64,000 nt of DNA from Flavobacterium sp. MDT1-60 (GCF_014844035.1 NZ_CP062159.1:2790001-2854000), one strand, 5' to 3'. Shown: positions 47,004 through 56,785, counted from the stretch's first letter. Notes: generated by a model from the letters alone, not told the origin. Program-made: numbers and translations.

Positions 47004-48290
47004 ATGAAAACGAATCTTTATCTGTCAATCGCATTAACGGCAACGATATTAGCAAGTTGTAAAGCGCAACAAAAAGTAGAAGGAATTAAAATTACGCTAA
47101 AGAATACTTCTGAATTGTCGGTGCCGCAAAAAGCTATTGCAATAAAGAGAAGTCAACTTTCTGTAAAAATGGATTCGAAAGTTTATCCAATTTTAATCCA
47201 CAAAAAAGATACGATTCCAGCGCAATTAAATGATTTAGATGGAGACGGAAAATGGGACGAACTTTTTCTGGTAACTGATTTTACGCCAAACGAAAAGAAA
47301 ACGGTGGAACTAAAATGGTCCTCAGTTGATCCTAAATTTCCAATAAAAACAAGTGTTCGTTTTGGAAAAAGAGAAGCCAAAGACCTGCCGGTTCAGCCTG
47401 CAACCGAAGAAGTTTTGATGGCTAATCAGGTACACAAAAAGTTAGGTTTTCAAAAATATCAAACGGACGGCCCAACCTGGGAAAATGATAAAGTAGGTTT
47501 CAGGCATTATTTGGATGGAAGAAATTCAAAAGATGTTTTCGGAAAAAAAACACCTGCGATGACACCAGAAGACGTCGGGATAAATAGCAAAGGCGCTGTT
47601 GAAGACAATTATCATGTAATGTACGATTGGGGAAGGGATATTTTTCCGGTTGGAAGTTCGGCTGGTTTAGGAGGTTATGCTTTATTAATCAATGATAAAA
47701 TCAACCGACTTGGAATTTTAACGAATGATACGTTGAATAATGTCGAAAAAACAACTTTTAAGATCGTAAGTGAAGGTCCGGTTAATTCGGTATTAAGTTA
47801 TAAATATCAAAATTGGGAAGCCTCAGGAAATAAATATCAGGTTCAGGAAACTACCTCAATCTGGCCGGGAATGTACGGTTATAAAAACACGGTTAAGATT
47901 GATGGGATTAAAGGAAAAGAAACTTTTCTGGCAGCCATTTCAAATCTGAATAATAAAAATCCATTGAAAGTGGTTGAGGCTGGAGATTGGGTATGTCTGA
48001 TTCAGCATGATTATTTAACCTACGAACACAAATGGATTTTAGGAACAGCAATTCTGGTTCCGAAGAAAATATACAAAGGGTATATCGAAGCTCCTAAAAC
48101 CGGACAATTAACAGATTCTTATCTGGCAAAATTATCGGTAGAGAACAATAAAGAAATCAGCTATTATGCAATAGCAGGTTGGGAATTGAGTGCCGATCCA
48201 AACTTTAAAGATTCCGCTTATTTCAGCAATTATGTAACCACTTTGGCTAAACAGCTTTCTGCCAAAATAAATGTTGAAATAGGAAAATAA
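47004..48290 (+). CDS. DUF4861-type lipoprotein
   Basis: The 428-residue protein has a lipoprotein signal with lipobox LASC near residue 19. The rest matches DUF4861 proteins of pectin PULs: IPAQLNDLDGDGKWDELFLV, GPTWENDKVGFRHYLDGRNS, NYHVMYDWGRDIFPVGSSAG and ISYYAIAGWELSADPNF. The predicted all-beta fold and conserved Trp, Glu and Asp residues suggest a carbohydrate-active enzyme, but I know of no established activity. It is encoded between rhaM and GH105 in the same direction. Confidence 0.75.
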   Translation: MKTNLYLSIALTATILASCKAQQKVEGIKITLKNTSELSVPQKAIAIKRSQLSVKMDSKVYPILIHKKDTIPAQLNDLDGDGKWDELFLVTDFTPNEKKTVELKWSSVDPKFPIKTSVRFGKREAKDLPVQPATEEVLMANQVHKKLGFQKYQTDGPTWENDKVGFRHYLDGRNSKDVFGKKTPAMTPEDVGINSKGAVEDNYHVMYDWGRDIFPVGSSAGLGGYALLINDKINRLGILTNDTLNNVEKTTFKIVSEGPVNSVLSYKYQNWEASGNKYQVQETTSIWPGMYGYKNTVKIDGIKGKETFLAAISNLNNKNPLKVVEAGDWVCLIQHDYLTYEHKWILGTAILVPKKIYKGYIEAPKTGQLTDSYLAKLSVENNKEISYYAIAGWELSADPNFKDSAYFSNYVTTLAKQLSAKINVEIGK

Positions 48291-48321
48291 AATAATCTCA
48301 TTTTAAACTAACACACTAACT

Positions 48322-49674
48322 ATGAACTATAAATCGACCAAAATTATAACATTATTTGCGTTCGGAATTTGTACTGCAATAAATGCGCAAAAAACGGATG
48401 CCACTGCGCCATTGCACTTAATGCAGCCGGATTATCCAACGCCATATGTTATTCCGCAAAAAGAAAATATAAAAGTTGTATTAGACAGAGTCTATAATTT
48501 TTTAGATAAAAATACGGCTTCTAAAATTGTAGATGCCAATACGAAAGTTGCCATTACAGATTATAAAAAAGGTAAGCAGGACATCGTGTTTGAGCCGGGA
48601 GCTTTTCGTTTGACTAGTTACGAATGGGGTGTGACATATGCCGGAATGCTTTTGGCATCTAAAGCCACAGGTGAAAAATACTTTGCAGATTATTCCAATA
48701 AAAGAATACAGTTGATTGCGGATATCGCGGCTAATTACAACGAAAAAAATATCAAAGACAAAGACATGCTCAAGACGCTTCATCCGGAAGCATTAGATTT
48801 TGCAGGAGCGCTTTGTGCAGCCTTCATCAAAGCAAAAAAAGAAGGTTTAAAAGCAAATGCTGATCCTTTGATAAATAATTATATCGACTTTATCAGCAAT
48901 AAACAATTTCGATTAAAAGACGGAACCTTGGCCAGAAACAGACCACAGGACAATACACTTTGGTTGGATGATATGTTTATGAGTGTACCGGCACTAGCTC
49001 AAATGGGAAGTTATACGGGCGATGTAAAATATTTTGATGATGCCGTTAAACAAGTAAATCAGTTCTCTAAAAGAATGTTTAACGAACAAAAAGGTATTTA
49101 CATGCACGGCTGGGTAGAGTCGATGACAGTGCATCCGCAGTTTCATTGGGCAAGAGCCAATGGTTGGGCAGTTATGACAATGGTTGAATTGTTAGAAGTT
49201 TTACCAAAAAATCATCCGGGATATCCTCAGGTTTTGGCACAATTGCAAAAACATATCGCAGGTTTGGTACAATATCAGGATGGAACTGGTTTTTGGCATC
49301 AATTATTAGATAGAAATGATACGTATTTAGAAACATCGGCGACAGCCATTTATGCCTATTCTATTGCGAGAGCTATTAATCGCGGTTACGTGGATAAAAT
49401 GACATACGCTCCGGCCGTTTTATTGGCGTGGAATGCAGTGGCGACAAAAGTAAATGATAAAGGTCAGGTAGAAGGAACCTGTGTTGGAACGGGAATGGGT
49501 TTTGATCCTGCATTTTATTATTATCGTCCTGTAAATGTTTTCGCAGCTCACGGTTACGGTCCGGTTTTATTGGCCGGAGCCGAAGTGATTTTATTATTGA
49601 ATGATAGTCAGTTCCAAATAAATGACAGTTCCATTCAATTAAAAATAGAAGGAAAAAATAATTTACATAAGTAA
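48322..49674 (+). CDS. GH105 unsaturated uronyl hydrolase, second copy
   Basis: The 450-residue protein has a signal peptide ending AINAQ and GH105 blocks: FRLTSYEWGVTYAGMLLASK, RPQDNTLWLDDMFMSVPALA, VESMTVHPQFHWARANGWAV, DGTGFWHQLLDRNDTYLETS and TAIYAYSIARAINRG. It differs clearly from the GH105 at 27004, with a longer N-terminal region, so the two may act on different unsaturated oligosaccharides. It lies 31 bp after the DUF4861 gene. Confidence 0.9.
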   Translation: MNYKSTKIITLFAFGICTAINAQKTDATAPLHLMQPDYPTPYVIPQKENIKVVLDRVYNFLDKNTASKIVDANTKVAITDYKKGKQDIVFEPGAFRLTSYEWGVTYAGMLLASKATGEKYFADYSNKRIQLIADIAANYNEKNIKDKDMLKTLHPEALDFAGALCAAFIKAKKEGLKANADPLINNYIDFISNKQFRLKDGTLARNRPQDNTLWLDDMFMSVPALAQMGSYTGDVKYFDDAVKQVNQFSKRMFNEQKGIYMHGWVESMTVHPQFHWARANGWAVMTMVELLEVLPKNHPGYPQVLAQLQKHIAGLVQYQDGTGFWHQLLDRNDTYLETSATAIYAYSIARAINRGYVDKMTYAPAVLLAWNAVATKVNDKGQVEGTCVGTGMGFDPAFYYYRPVNVFAAHGYGPVLLAGAEVILLLNDSQFQINDSSIQLKIEGKNNLHK

Positions 49675-49720
49675 TGTGAAGAGTTAAAAGTTAAGTGTTA
49701 GAAGTTTATGTACTGTGCGA

Positions 49721-49902
49721 ATTAATCTCGCAAAGTCGCAAAGTTTTTAAATTGAATAGCCTCCAGCTTTAGCTGGAGATAAAAATTTAGTTAATCGGCT
49801 TTAGCCAAATTATTCAAAGCAAAAACACTTCACGCCTTTGTCTTCCATGGCAAAATTAAAGTACAAAAAACTTTGCGACTCTGCGCCTTTGCGAGATTAA
49901 AT
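49721..49902. repeat. Long imperfect inverted repeat with internal palindromes
   Basis: AATCTCGCAAAGTCGCAAAG near 49724 is matched in inverse by CTTTGCGACTCTGCGCCTTT and GCGAGATTAAAT near 49870-49902. Inside are the hairpin CTCCAGCTTTAGCTGGAG (49760-49777) and GGCTTTAGCC (49797-49806). Related CGCAAAG/CTTTGCG sequences occur at 52.7 and 58.7 kb. It fills the gap between GH105 and PL22 and could act as a processing or stability element in the operon message. Confidence 0.65.
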
Positions 49903-49916
49903 CACAAACAAAAACT

Positions 49917-51257
49917 ATGAAATTAAAAACATCCATAAATATACTTTTCCTATTATTCACCATAACAATTTTTGGTCAGATTGGAACCAGATTCCCATCA
50001 GAAAAAAAGATCATAAAAGATCCCGTTACAGGTATTGATTTAATTTTTCTGACCACGAAATCCGCTGGTGATTCCAAAACCTACCCAACGCATCCGCAAT
50101 GGACTGCCGATGGAGAATGGTTGATTTTTAGAAGCAAAAGAGCCAATGATGAAGCGATGGCGGTAAACGAAAAATCAGGAATAATAGTTCAGGTTACCGA
50201 AGGCGGTTATACTGGAACATTATGTATAGCTCAAAAATCGATGAAACTGTATTTTATGCGTAAGGCAGATGGCGATAAAATGCAAATTATGGAAGTAAAT
50301 TTGGAAGCTGTTTTTAAAGACAGTCAGGCTGGAAAGATGAAACAGGTTTCGTCTTACGAACGTGTCTGCGGCATTACAAATTCAGAAATGGGAGCTTCTG
50401 GGGATATGGCTTTGGATGCTAATGAAGATCGTGTTTACTTTAGAATTGGAAAAGAAGAAGCAGCAAGACATATAGACCCAAATGTAAAAATTGAAAAGAA
50501 TTTTGGGCCAAGAAATATGGGTGCAGGCCCGGGTGGTATTGCCAGTATGGATATCAAAACAGGCGAATTCAAACATGTGATTTCTGTTCCATTTCAGGTT
50601 GGGCATATTCAGTCGAACATTTGGAATCCGGGAGAATTGGTTTTTTGTTGGGAAACAGGTGGCAAATCTCCTCAAAGAACGTGGACGGTTATGGCTGATG
50701 GAACAGGTTTGAGACCGTTATATCCCGAATCTGATTTTGAATGGGTAACGCATGAAGCTGTTATTTCGAAAGATGAGGTTGCCATGGCAATTATGGGACA
50801 TAGAAAAATAGATATTCAGAAAGAAATACCAGTTGAAGTTACTACAAGTACAGAAGTGCAAAACCCTCAAAATCCAGGACAGGAAAGTAATTGGGGAAAT
50901 TCAGGAACACGTGAAAAGCCAACAGGCTTGGCAATTGTAAATTTAAGAACCCGCGAAATGATTATCGCCGGACAAACGAAAAGTGGCAGCGGTTTATGGC
51001 ACGTTCATGGTTCTGCAGATGGAAGATGGGCTGTTGGAGATGATTTTTCAAGAAGCTTATATTTAATTGACAGAAAAACAAACGAAATGCTGCTGCTGAC
51101 TGCAGGCCACAAAGAAACAGCTGCAGATCACATTCATCCAACTTTTAACAGAGCCGGAGCAAAAATTCAAATTCAGTCCGCAATGCTTTCTGCAGATAAT
51201 AAAACGATGAATATCTGCATTGTGAACGTTCCAAAAGAATGGCTGAAACGTAAATAA
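49917..51257 (+). CDS. Exported PL22-type oligogalacturonate lyase
   Basis: The 446-residue protein has a signal peptide (ILFLLFTITIFGQ). The seven-bladed propeller resembles oligogalacturonate lyases: THPQWTADGEWLIFRSKRAN, VGHIQSNIWNPGELVFCWET, DFEWVTHEAVISKDEVAMAI, SGLWHVHGSADGRWAVGDDF and ADHIHPTFNRAGAKIQIQ. The conserved His and Gln residues in these blocks match the metal-binding positions known in PL22. It would cleave galacturonate oligosaccharides to unsaturated monomers, here in the periplasm because of the signal peptide, whereas classical enterobacterial OGL is cytoplasmic. Confidence 0.82.
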   Translation: MKLKTSINILFLLFTITIFGQIGTRFPSEKKIIKDPVTGIDLIFLTTKSAGDSKTYPTHPQWTADGEWLIFRSKRANDEAMAVNEKSGIIVQVTEGGYTGTLCIAQKSMKLYFMRKADGDKMQIMEVNLEAVFKDSQAGKMKQVSSYERVCGITNSEMGASGDMALDANEDRVYFRIGKEEAARHIDPNVKIEKNFGPRNMGAGPGGIASMDIKTGEFKHVISVPFQVGHIQSNIWNPGELVFCWETGGKSPQRTWTVMADGTGLRPLYPESDFEWVTHEAVISKDEVAMAIMGHRKIDIQKEIPVEVTTSTEVQNPQNPGQESNWGNSGTREKPTGLAIVNLRTREMIIAGQTKSGSGLWHVHGSADGRWAVGDDFSRSLYLIDRKTNEMLLLTAGHKETAADHIHPTFNRAGAKIQIQSAMLSADNKTMNICIVNVPKEWLKRK

Positions 51258-51290
51258 GAAATCAAAAAATATTAAAATAAAACAACGACA

Positions 51291-52619
51291 ATGAAAAAGT
51301 TTTTCACTTTAGCTCTATGTGTTCTGGGAATTTCTCAGGTTACATTTTCGCAAAAATATGCCAATGATAAGTTTCCTGACGGAAGCGAAATCACAGCTTG
51401 GTTTAAAGACTATACCAAACTTCAATTAAAAGATTTAGGCAAAAAATACACGATAACGGATTTTGGAGTGGGTAAAGACAGTACCAAAATTCAAACCGTT
51501 GCGATTCAGAAAGTAATTGATAAAGCGTCTGCAAATGGTGGAGGTGTAATCATTATTCCGAAAGGAGTTTTCCTAAGTGGAGCTTTATTCTTCAAACCAA
51601 AAACGGCTTTGTACGTTAGTGAAGGCGGAGTTTTAAAAGGTTCTGACGATATTGCCAATTATCCAATTATGCCATCCAGAATGGAAGGTCAAAATCTGGA
51701 TTATTTTCCGGCACTTGTAAATGCGTATGGCGTTGATAAATTTTCAATTTCAGGAAAAGGAACTATCAACGGAAACGGAAAAAAATATTGGGATGCTTTC
51801 TGGGCGCGCCGTAAAGAGAATCCAAAATGTACCAATCTTGAGGTTTCAAGACCACGATTGGTTTTTATATGGAATTCAAACAACGTACAATTGCAAGATG
51901 TAAAACTGATCAATTCAGGCTTTTGGACGAATCATTTCTACAAATGTAATAATGTAAAAATGTTGGACTTGTATATTTTTTCACCGCATCTTAAAGATAA
52001 AGCACCAAGTACAGATGCTATCGACATTGACATTTGCAGCAACTTTTTAGTAAAAGGATGCTTCTTGTCAGTTAACGATGATGCCATTGCTTTAAAGGGC
52101 GGAAAAGGCCCTTATGCAGATCAGGACAAAAACAACGGACCAAATTCAAATATCATTATCGAAGACTGTAATTTCGGATTTTGCCATTCTTCTTTAACCA
52201 ACGGAAGCGAATCGATTCACAACAGAAATGTGATTATGCGTAACTGCAAAATCGACGGAGTATCAAGATTACTATGGTTAAAAATGCGTCCGGATACGCC
52301 TCAAAGATATGAATACATTAGAGTAGAAGACATCAAAGGTTCAGCAAAAACTGGTTTGGCAGTTTTTGCATGGAAACAATTTTTCGACTTAAAAGGCCGT
52401 CCTGATATCCCACTTTCGTATGGTGATAATGTGACTTTAAAAAACATCGAAATAAAATGCGACAATTTTTACGGAGTTGAAAACGACCCGAATGTGCGTC
52501 TGTCCAATTTCACTTTCGAAAATCTAAATATAGAATCTACTAAAACAGAGATTAATAAAAGCATTATAAACGGAGTGACTTTTAAAAATGTGTATGTGAA
52601 TAAAGTGCTTGTTGATTGA
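51291..52619 (+). CDS. Secreted GH28 hydrolase, second copy
   Basis: The 442-residue protein has a signal peptide ending VTFSQ and GH28 beta-helix blocks: ANGGGVIIIPKGVFLSGALF, SISGKGTINGNGKKYWDAFW, APSTDAIDIDICSN (NTD-like Asp), VNDDAIALKGGKG (paired Asp), FCHSSLTNGSE in place of the G-H-G block, and RLLWLKMRPD in place of R-x-K. The altered blocks set it apart from the first GH28 and suggest a rhamnogalacturonan or other modified substrate (inference). It lies 33 bp after the PL22 gene. Confidence 0.88.
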   Translation: MKKFFTLALCVLGISQVTFSQKYANDKFPDGSEITAWFKDYTKLQLKDLGKKYTITDFGVGKDSTKIQTVAIQKVIDKASANGGGVIIIPKGVFLSGALFFKPKTALYVSEGGVLKGSDDIANYPIMPSRMEGQNLDYFPALVNAYGVDKFSISGKGTINGNGKKYWDAFWARRKENPKCTNLEVSRPRLVFIWNSNNVQLQDVKLINSGFWTNHFYKCNNVKMLDLYIFSPHLKDKAPSTDAIDIDICSNFLVKGCFLSVNDDAIALKGGKGPYADQDKNNGPNSNIIIEDCNFGFCHSSLTNGSESIHNRNVIMRNCKIDGVSRLLWLKMRPDTPQRYEYIRVEDIKGSAKTGLAVFAWKQFFDLKGRPDIPLSYGDNVTLKNIEIKCDNFYGVENDPNVRLSNFTFENLNIESTKTEINKSIINGVTFKNVYVNKVLVD

Positions 52620-52625
52620 AAAAAG

Positions 52626-52750
52626 GTTCAAAGGCTCAAAGGCTCAGAGGGACAAAGGTTGTCTGTAGAGACGCACAGCAGTGCGTCTAACCCAAAGTAA
52701 CCACAAAGCTTGAATAGAAAACTTTGTGCCTTAGCGCCTTTGTGGCAAAA
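52626..52750. repeat. Intergenic repeat with AGACGCAC hairpin
   Basis: GTTCAAAGGCTCAAAGGCTC direct repeats precede a hairpin AGACGCAC (52669-52676) / GTGCGTCT (52681-52688) and then CTTTGTGCCTTAGCGCCTTT, which resembles the repeats at 49.9 and 58.8 kb. No coding region is present in this 142-bp gap. Confidence 0.55.
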
Positions 52751-52761
52751 AAACATTATTT

Positions 52762-55170
52762 ATGAATAAATTTCTAGCATTTATCTTCGCAATTTTAACT
52801 TTGACATCCTATAGTCAAAATAAAAATTCGGTTGACTTTTCAATTGCGGATGCCAATCAAACAGCAACTATTTATATCGATAAAAATACCGATGCTTTAA
52901 TTGTTTGGGCGGTAAATGATTTGGCTGATAATATTAAGGAAATAACTGGAAAACGACCAGAAATTATCCCAACAAATTCATTTTTGAAAAGTGGTATTTA
53001 TATTGGAGAATCGTCTTCCAATCTATTTCAATCACAAAAAAATAGTAAAGAAGTAGCAAATCAATGGGAGAAATTTTCCATCCAAAAAGAAAAAGAGAAT
53101 TTATTAGTTATAGGAAGTGATGTACGCGGAACCGTTTATGCGATTTTTGAAATCGCAGAACGACTTGGAATTTCTCCATGGAAATGGTGGGCAGATGTAC
53201 ATCCTCTAAAAAAAGAAAAGGTAGCATTACAACTTCCCCGTAAGGGAATAATTTCAGCGCCATCCGTACAATATCGGGGCATCTTTTTAAATGATGAAGA
53301 TTGGGCATTGCAGCCTTGGGCGGCCAAAACATTTGAACCGGAAACAGGTGATATCGGTCCAAAAACGTATGAAAAAATATTTCAGTTATTGTTGCGATTA
53401 AAAGCCAACACGATTTGGTCGGCAATGCATCCGTCTACAAAAGGATTTTTTACCCTTCCGGGGAATAAAGAAATGGCGCAAAAATACCATATCATTATCG
53501 GATCTTCTCATGCAGAACCAATGCTTCGGAATAATGTTGACGAATGGAAACCAAAAATTTACGGCGAGTATAATTATTTTACCAATAAAACCCAAGTCGA
53601 TAAATATTGGCAGGATCGTTTGGACGAATTAAAATCGGCTCAGAACGAGACGATCATGACAGTGGGAATGCGTGGCGTACACGACAGCAAAATGGAAGGC
53701 GCAAAAGATTTAGCAGCATCAATTGAAATGGTCGAAAAAATCATTGTTAATCAACGTGAAATGCTTTCGAATACTTTCAAAAAGCGGCTGTCAGCCATTC
53801 CGCAAGCCTTTGTTCCGTATAAAGAAGTGTTGGAATTATATGATAACGGACTCAAAGTTCCGGATGATATTACGTTAGTTTGGCCCGATGATAATTATGG
53901 ATATATCCGTCGTTTGAGTAACGAAGAGGAACAGAAAAGAACGGGAGGGAGTGGTGTTTATTATCACATCAGTTACTGGGGAAGACCACATGATTATCTT
54001 TGGTTAAGTACAACGCAGCCGGGTTTAATTTGGTATGAAATGAATAAGGCATACGAAAACGGAGCAAAGAAAATGTGGATTGTAAATGTTGGCGACATCA
54101 AACCTGCGGAATATGACACAGAACTTTTTTTAGATTTAGCATGGAACATCAACAGTATAAAATCAGATGGATTAAACGACTATTTAAAGGATTGGGCTTC
54201 AAGAGAATTTTCGTCTAAAGTAAGCGCAGAAGTCAGTGTGATTTTCGAAGAATATTATCGTTTAGCATTTCTCAGAAAGCCCGAATATATGGGTTGGAGT
54301 CAAACAGAACCAACAACGCCTGTAAAACTTTCAGATTTCTCTGAAGAAGAAATTTGGAACAGAATTAAAGCGTATGATAAACTTATTGATAAGGTAAATA
54401 ATTTATCTGATTTGATTCCGGCAGAACGAAAAGATGCCTGGTTTCAATTGGTAGTTTATCCTGTAAAAGGTGCTGCCTATATGAATCACAAATTTCTATA
54501 TTGGAATTTAGAAGCGACAACTTCTGATGAAAATCAAAAGGAAAAATATCAGGTTTTAGCCTCAGAAGCTTATCAGAAAATTGAAGAATTGACGGACTAT
54601 TATAATACCAAATTAAGTAATGGAAAATGGAAGCATATGATGTCGATGCATCCGAGGGATTTGCCTGTTTTTGATGCGGTTAAAAAGAATACATTTTCTA
54701 AAGAATCCCCAAAATCAAGCTCAAAACAAATTGTTATTCAGGCGAATCAATTTATTTCTGAAAAAGGATTTAAAGATTATAACTGGAAGACTATTAACGG
54801 TTTGGGATACAGCAATAATGCAGTTACCTTATTTGCGTTAAAACAGCAGTATTTTAAAACTGAAAAGCCTTTTGTTTTATATGAATTTGAAATAGAAAAT
54901 GCAGGAGACTACGAAATTGACATTCATTTGCTTCCGACGCATTCCAACAATTTTGATGATGAAATAGGAGTTCAATTGGATAGGAATAAAGCCCAGTTTT
55001 TCAAAATCAATACCAGAGATCGAGATAAAACCTGGAAGGAAAATGTGTTGCGAAACAGTGCCATTGTAAAAGTAGCAGCGTCAAATTTGCAAAAAGGAAA
55101 ACATAGTGTTAAAGTAGAAGTCAATCAAACCGGAATTGTATTGGATTACATAACGGTAAAAGCTAATTAA
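52762..55170 (+). CDS. GH115 alpha-glucuronidase family protein
   Basis: The 802-residue protein has a signal peptide ending TSYSQ and GH115 blocks: IWAVNDLADNIKEITGK-like opening (residues about 45-65), GSDVRGTVYAIFEIAERLGI, PWKWWADVHPLKKEKV, YRGIFLNDEDWALQPWAAKT, LLLRLKANTIWSAMHPSTKG, VGMRGVHDSKM, VWPDDNYGYIRRLSNEEEQ, GGSGVYYHISYWGRPHDYLW and MWIVNVGDIKPAEYDTELFL. GH115 enzymes remove 4-O-methyl-glucuronic acid or glucuronic acid from xylan, and some act on arabinogalactan or gum-type side chains, which suits this context better. The C-terminal part carries a beta-sandwich. Confidence 0.92.
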   Translation: MNKFLAFIFAILTLTSYSQNKNSVDFSIADANQTATIYIDKNTDALIVWAVNDLADNIKEITGKRPEIIPTNSFLKSGIYIGESSSNLFQSQKNSKEVANQWEKFSIQKEKENLLVIGSDVRGTVYAIFEIAERLGISPWKWWADVHPLKKEKVALQLPRKGIISAPSVQYRGIFLNDEDWALQPWAAKTFEPETGDIGPKTYEKIFQLLLRLKANTIWSAMHPSTKGFFTLPGNKEMAQKYHIIIGSSHAEPMLRNNVDEWKPKIYGEYNYFTNKTQVDKYWQDRLDELKSAQNETIMTVGMRGVHDSKMEGAKDLAASIEMVEKIIVNQREMLSNTFKKRLSAIPQAFVPYKEVLELYDNGLKVPDDITLVWPDDNYGYIRRLSNEEEQKRTGGSGVYYHISYWGRPHDYLWLSTTQPGLIWYEMNKAYENGAKKMWIVNVGDIKPAEYDTELFLDLAWNINSIKSDGLNDYLKDWASREFSSKVSAEVSVIFEEYYRLAFLRKPEYMGWSQTEPTTPVKLSDFSEEEIWNRIKAYDKLIDKVNNLSDLIPAERKDAWFQLVVYPVKGAAYMNHKFLYWNLEATTSDENQKEKYQVLASEAYQKIEELTDYYNTKLSNGKWKHMMSMHPRDLPVFDAVKKNTFSKESPKSSSKQIVIQANQFISEKGFKDYNWKTINGLGYSNNAVTLFALKQQYFKTEKPFVLYEFEIENAGDYEIDIHLLPTHSNNFDDEIGVQLDRNKAQFFKINTRDRDKTWKENVLRNSAIVKVAASNLQKGKHSVKVEVNQTGIVLDYITVKAN

Positions 55171-55171
55171 A

Positions 55172-56554
55172 ATGATGAAAAAGAGGAATACAAAAATACA
55201 GTTGTTAATCACGCTATTGTTTTGTTTTTCAATTTCGTATAGTCAGGAAATTAAAAAGAGATTAGCAGAAAAACCTAATATTATTTTGATTATTGCCGAT
55301 GATATGGGATGGAATGATGTTGGCTATCATGGTTCAGTAATCAAAACACCAAACATTGATTATTTAGCTCAAAACGGTATAGAACTCAACCGGTTTTATG
55401 TTAATCCTACTTGCTCACCTACGAGAGCCAGTCTCTTAACAGGAAGGCCTTCGAGCCGCATGGGAATTGTTGCCCCAATTGGAGATCGGGATCAGACCAA
55501 ACTGCCTGATTCAATACCTACTTTGCCGAAATTATTGCATCAAAATAAGTATCAGACGGCACTTATCGGAAAATGGCATTTAGGATTGCAACTCAGCAGC
55601 GGTCCCAAAGCATATGGGTTTGACTATTCGTACGGTTTTTTACACGGACAGCTGGATCAATACACACATCTGTACAAAAATGGAGATAAGAGTTGGCATA
55701 GAAATGGTGAATTTATTGAAGAAAAAGGTCATGCCACCGATTTAATAACAGATGAAACGATCAAATGGATTTCGGAAATACGAGATCCTAATAAAAGCTT
55801 CTTTTTGCAGGTTGCTTATAGTGCCCCGCATTTTCCTTTGCAGGAAGAAAAAAGGTGGAAAGACCCTTATTTGAATTCTATCAAAGATCCTTCGCGTAGA
55901 GATTATGCTGCGGCAGTAAGCCATATGGATAACAGTATAGGTTTACTGCTTGAAAAATTAAAACAGCAAAAACTGGATAAAAACACATTGGTAATTTTTA
56001 TGAGTGACAATGGCGCTATGGAAAATTGGGATTCTAAAAACGAATACAACGGCATTCATCCATCTAATAATACACTTGGAGACAATAAGCCGCTTAGGGA
56101 CTGGAAAACATCCAACTATGAAGGTGCTATAAGAGTGCCTTGTGTGCTATATTGGAAAGATCACTTGAAGAGTTATAAAAACTCAAATTATATTTCAGTT
56201 ATTGATCTGTTGCCAAGTATTTTATTTTTGACTGGTGACAAGAATTTACCTCAAACTGTAGAAGGAAAAAATATCTGGCCAATGATTGCTGAAAACAAAA
56301 CAATTTCCAATCAGGAAATTTACATTAGAGGCCATTTGCAGGAATGTTTAATCAGCAAACCCTGGAAAATAATCAGAACGAGGCATCCCAAAGCAATACC
56401 TGCAGATTATGAATTGTATAACATAGAAAAGGATCCGGAAGAAAAGAATAATGTCTGGAGCCAAAATGAAGCAATTGGAGCACAAATGAAAATTGCTCTC
56501 GAAAATCAGTTTAAAAAGGATGCTAAAAAAGTTAATAATGAGAATATTAAATAA
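55172..56554 (+). CDS. Secreted S1-family sulfatase
   Basis: The 460-residue protein has a signal peptide ending SYSQ and the S1 sulfatase pattern: IIADDMGWNDVGYHG (metal-binding Asp pair), the formylglycine motif CSPTRASLLTGR with Cys81, GKWHLGL, and FMSDNGAMENWD. It would hydrolyse a sulfate ester after the Cys is converted to formylglycine; no maturase gene is in the window. It starts one base after the GH115 stop, so the two are co-translated. A sulfatase is unusual in a pectin locus and is the main hint that the target glycan may be sulfated. Confidence 0.92.
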   Translation: MMKKRNTKIQLLITLLFCFSISYSQEIKKRLAEKPNIILIIADDMGWNDVGYHGSVIKTPNIDYLAQNGIELNRFYVNPTCSPTRASLLTGRPSSRMGIVAPIGDRDQTKLPDSIPTLPKLLHQNKYQTALIGKWHLGLQLSSGPKAYGFDYSYGFLHGQLDQYTHLYKNGDKSWHRNGEFIEEKGHATDLITDETIKWISEIRDPNKSFFLQVAYSAPHFPLQEEKRWKDPYLNSIKDPSRRDYAAAVSHMDNSIGLLLEKLKQQKLDKNTLVIFMSDNGAMENWDSKNEYNGIHPSNNTLGDNKPLRDWKTSNYEGAIRVPCVLYWKDHLKSYKNSNYISVIDLLPSILFLTGDKNLPQTVEGKNIWPMIAENKTISNQEIYIRGHLQECLISKPWKIIRTRHPKAIPADYELYNIEKDPEEKNNVWSQNEAIGAQMKIALENQFKKDAKKVNNENIK

Positions 56555-56753
56555 GATAGGGATAGAGAAATTAAGGTAAATAGGTATTAAGAGGTGGTAT
56601 AAAGTATTTAAGAAGAAAAAAAGATTGGCATTTATTTGAGGTAAGTAATTGATAATAAAGTGTAAAGCGTCGAGATTAATTTATTATTAACGGAAAGGGC
56701 AAAAAGAGTTATAATTTTAACATTAAAGATGCGTTATCTATCAAGCAAACTTT

Positions 56754-56761
56754 TATTTTTG
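56754..56761 (+). promoter_or_regulatory. -7 box TATTTTTG of the histone H1-like gene
   Basis: Full match to TAnnTTTG, 24 nt before the start codon at 56786. It gives this small gene its own promoter inside the PUL. Confidence 0.65.
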
Positions 56762-56785
56762 CGCCTTAATTTAACACTTATAAGC

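Noticed and set aside
43907..56554. Ulvan utilisation locus (rhamnose, GH105, sulfatase)
   Set aside because: No ulvan lyase families were recognised, and GH28, PL22, CE12 and GH106 point to rhamnogalacturonan-type pectin. The sulfatase alone is not enough.
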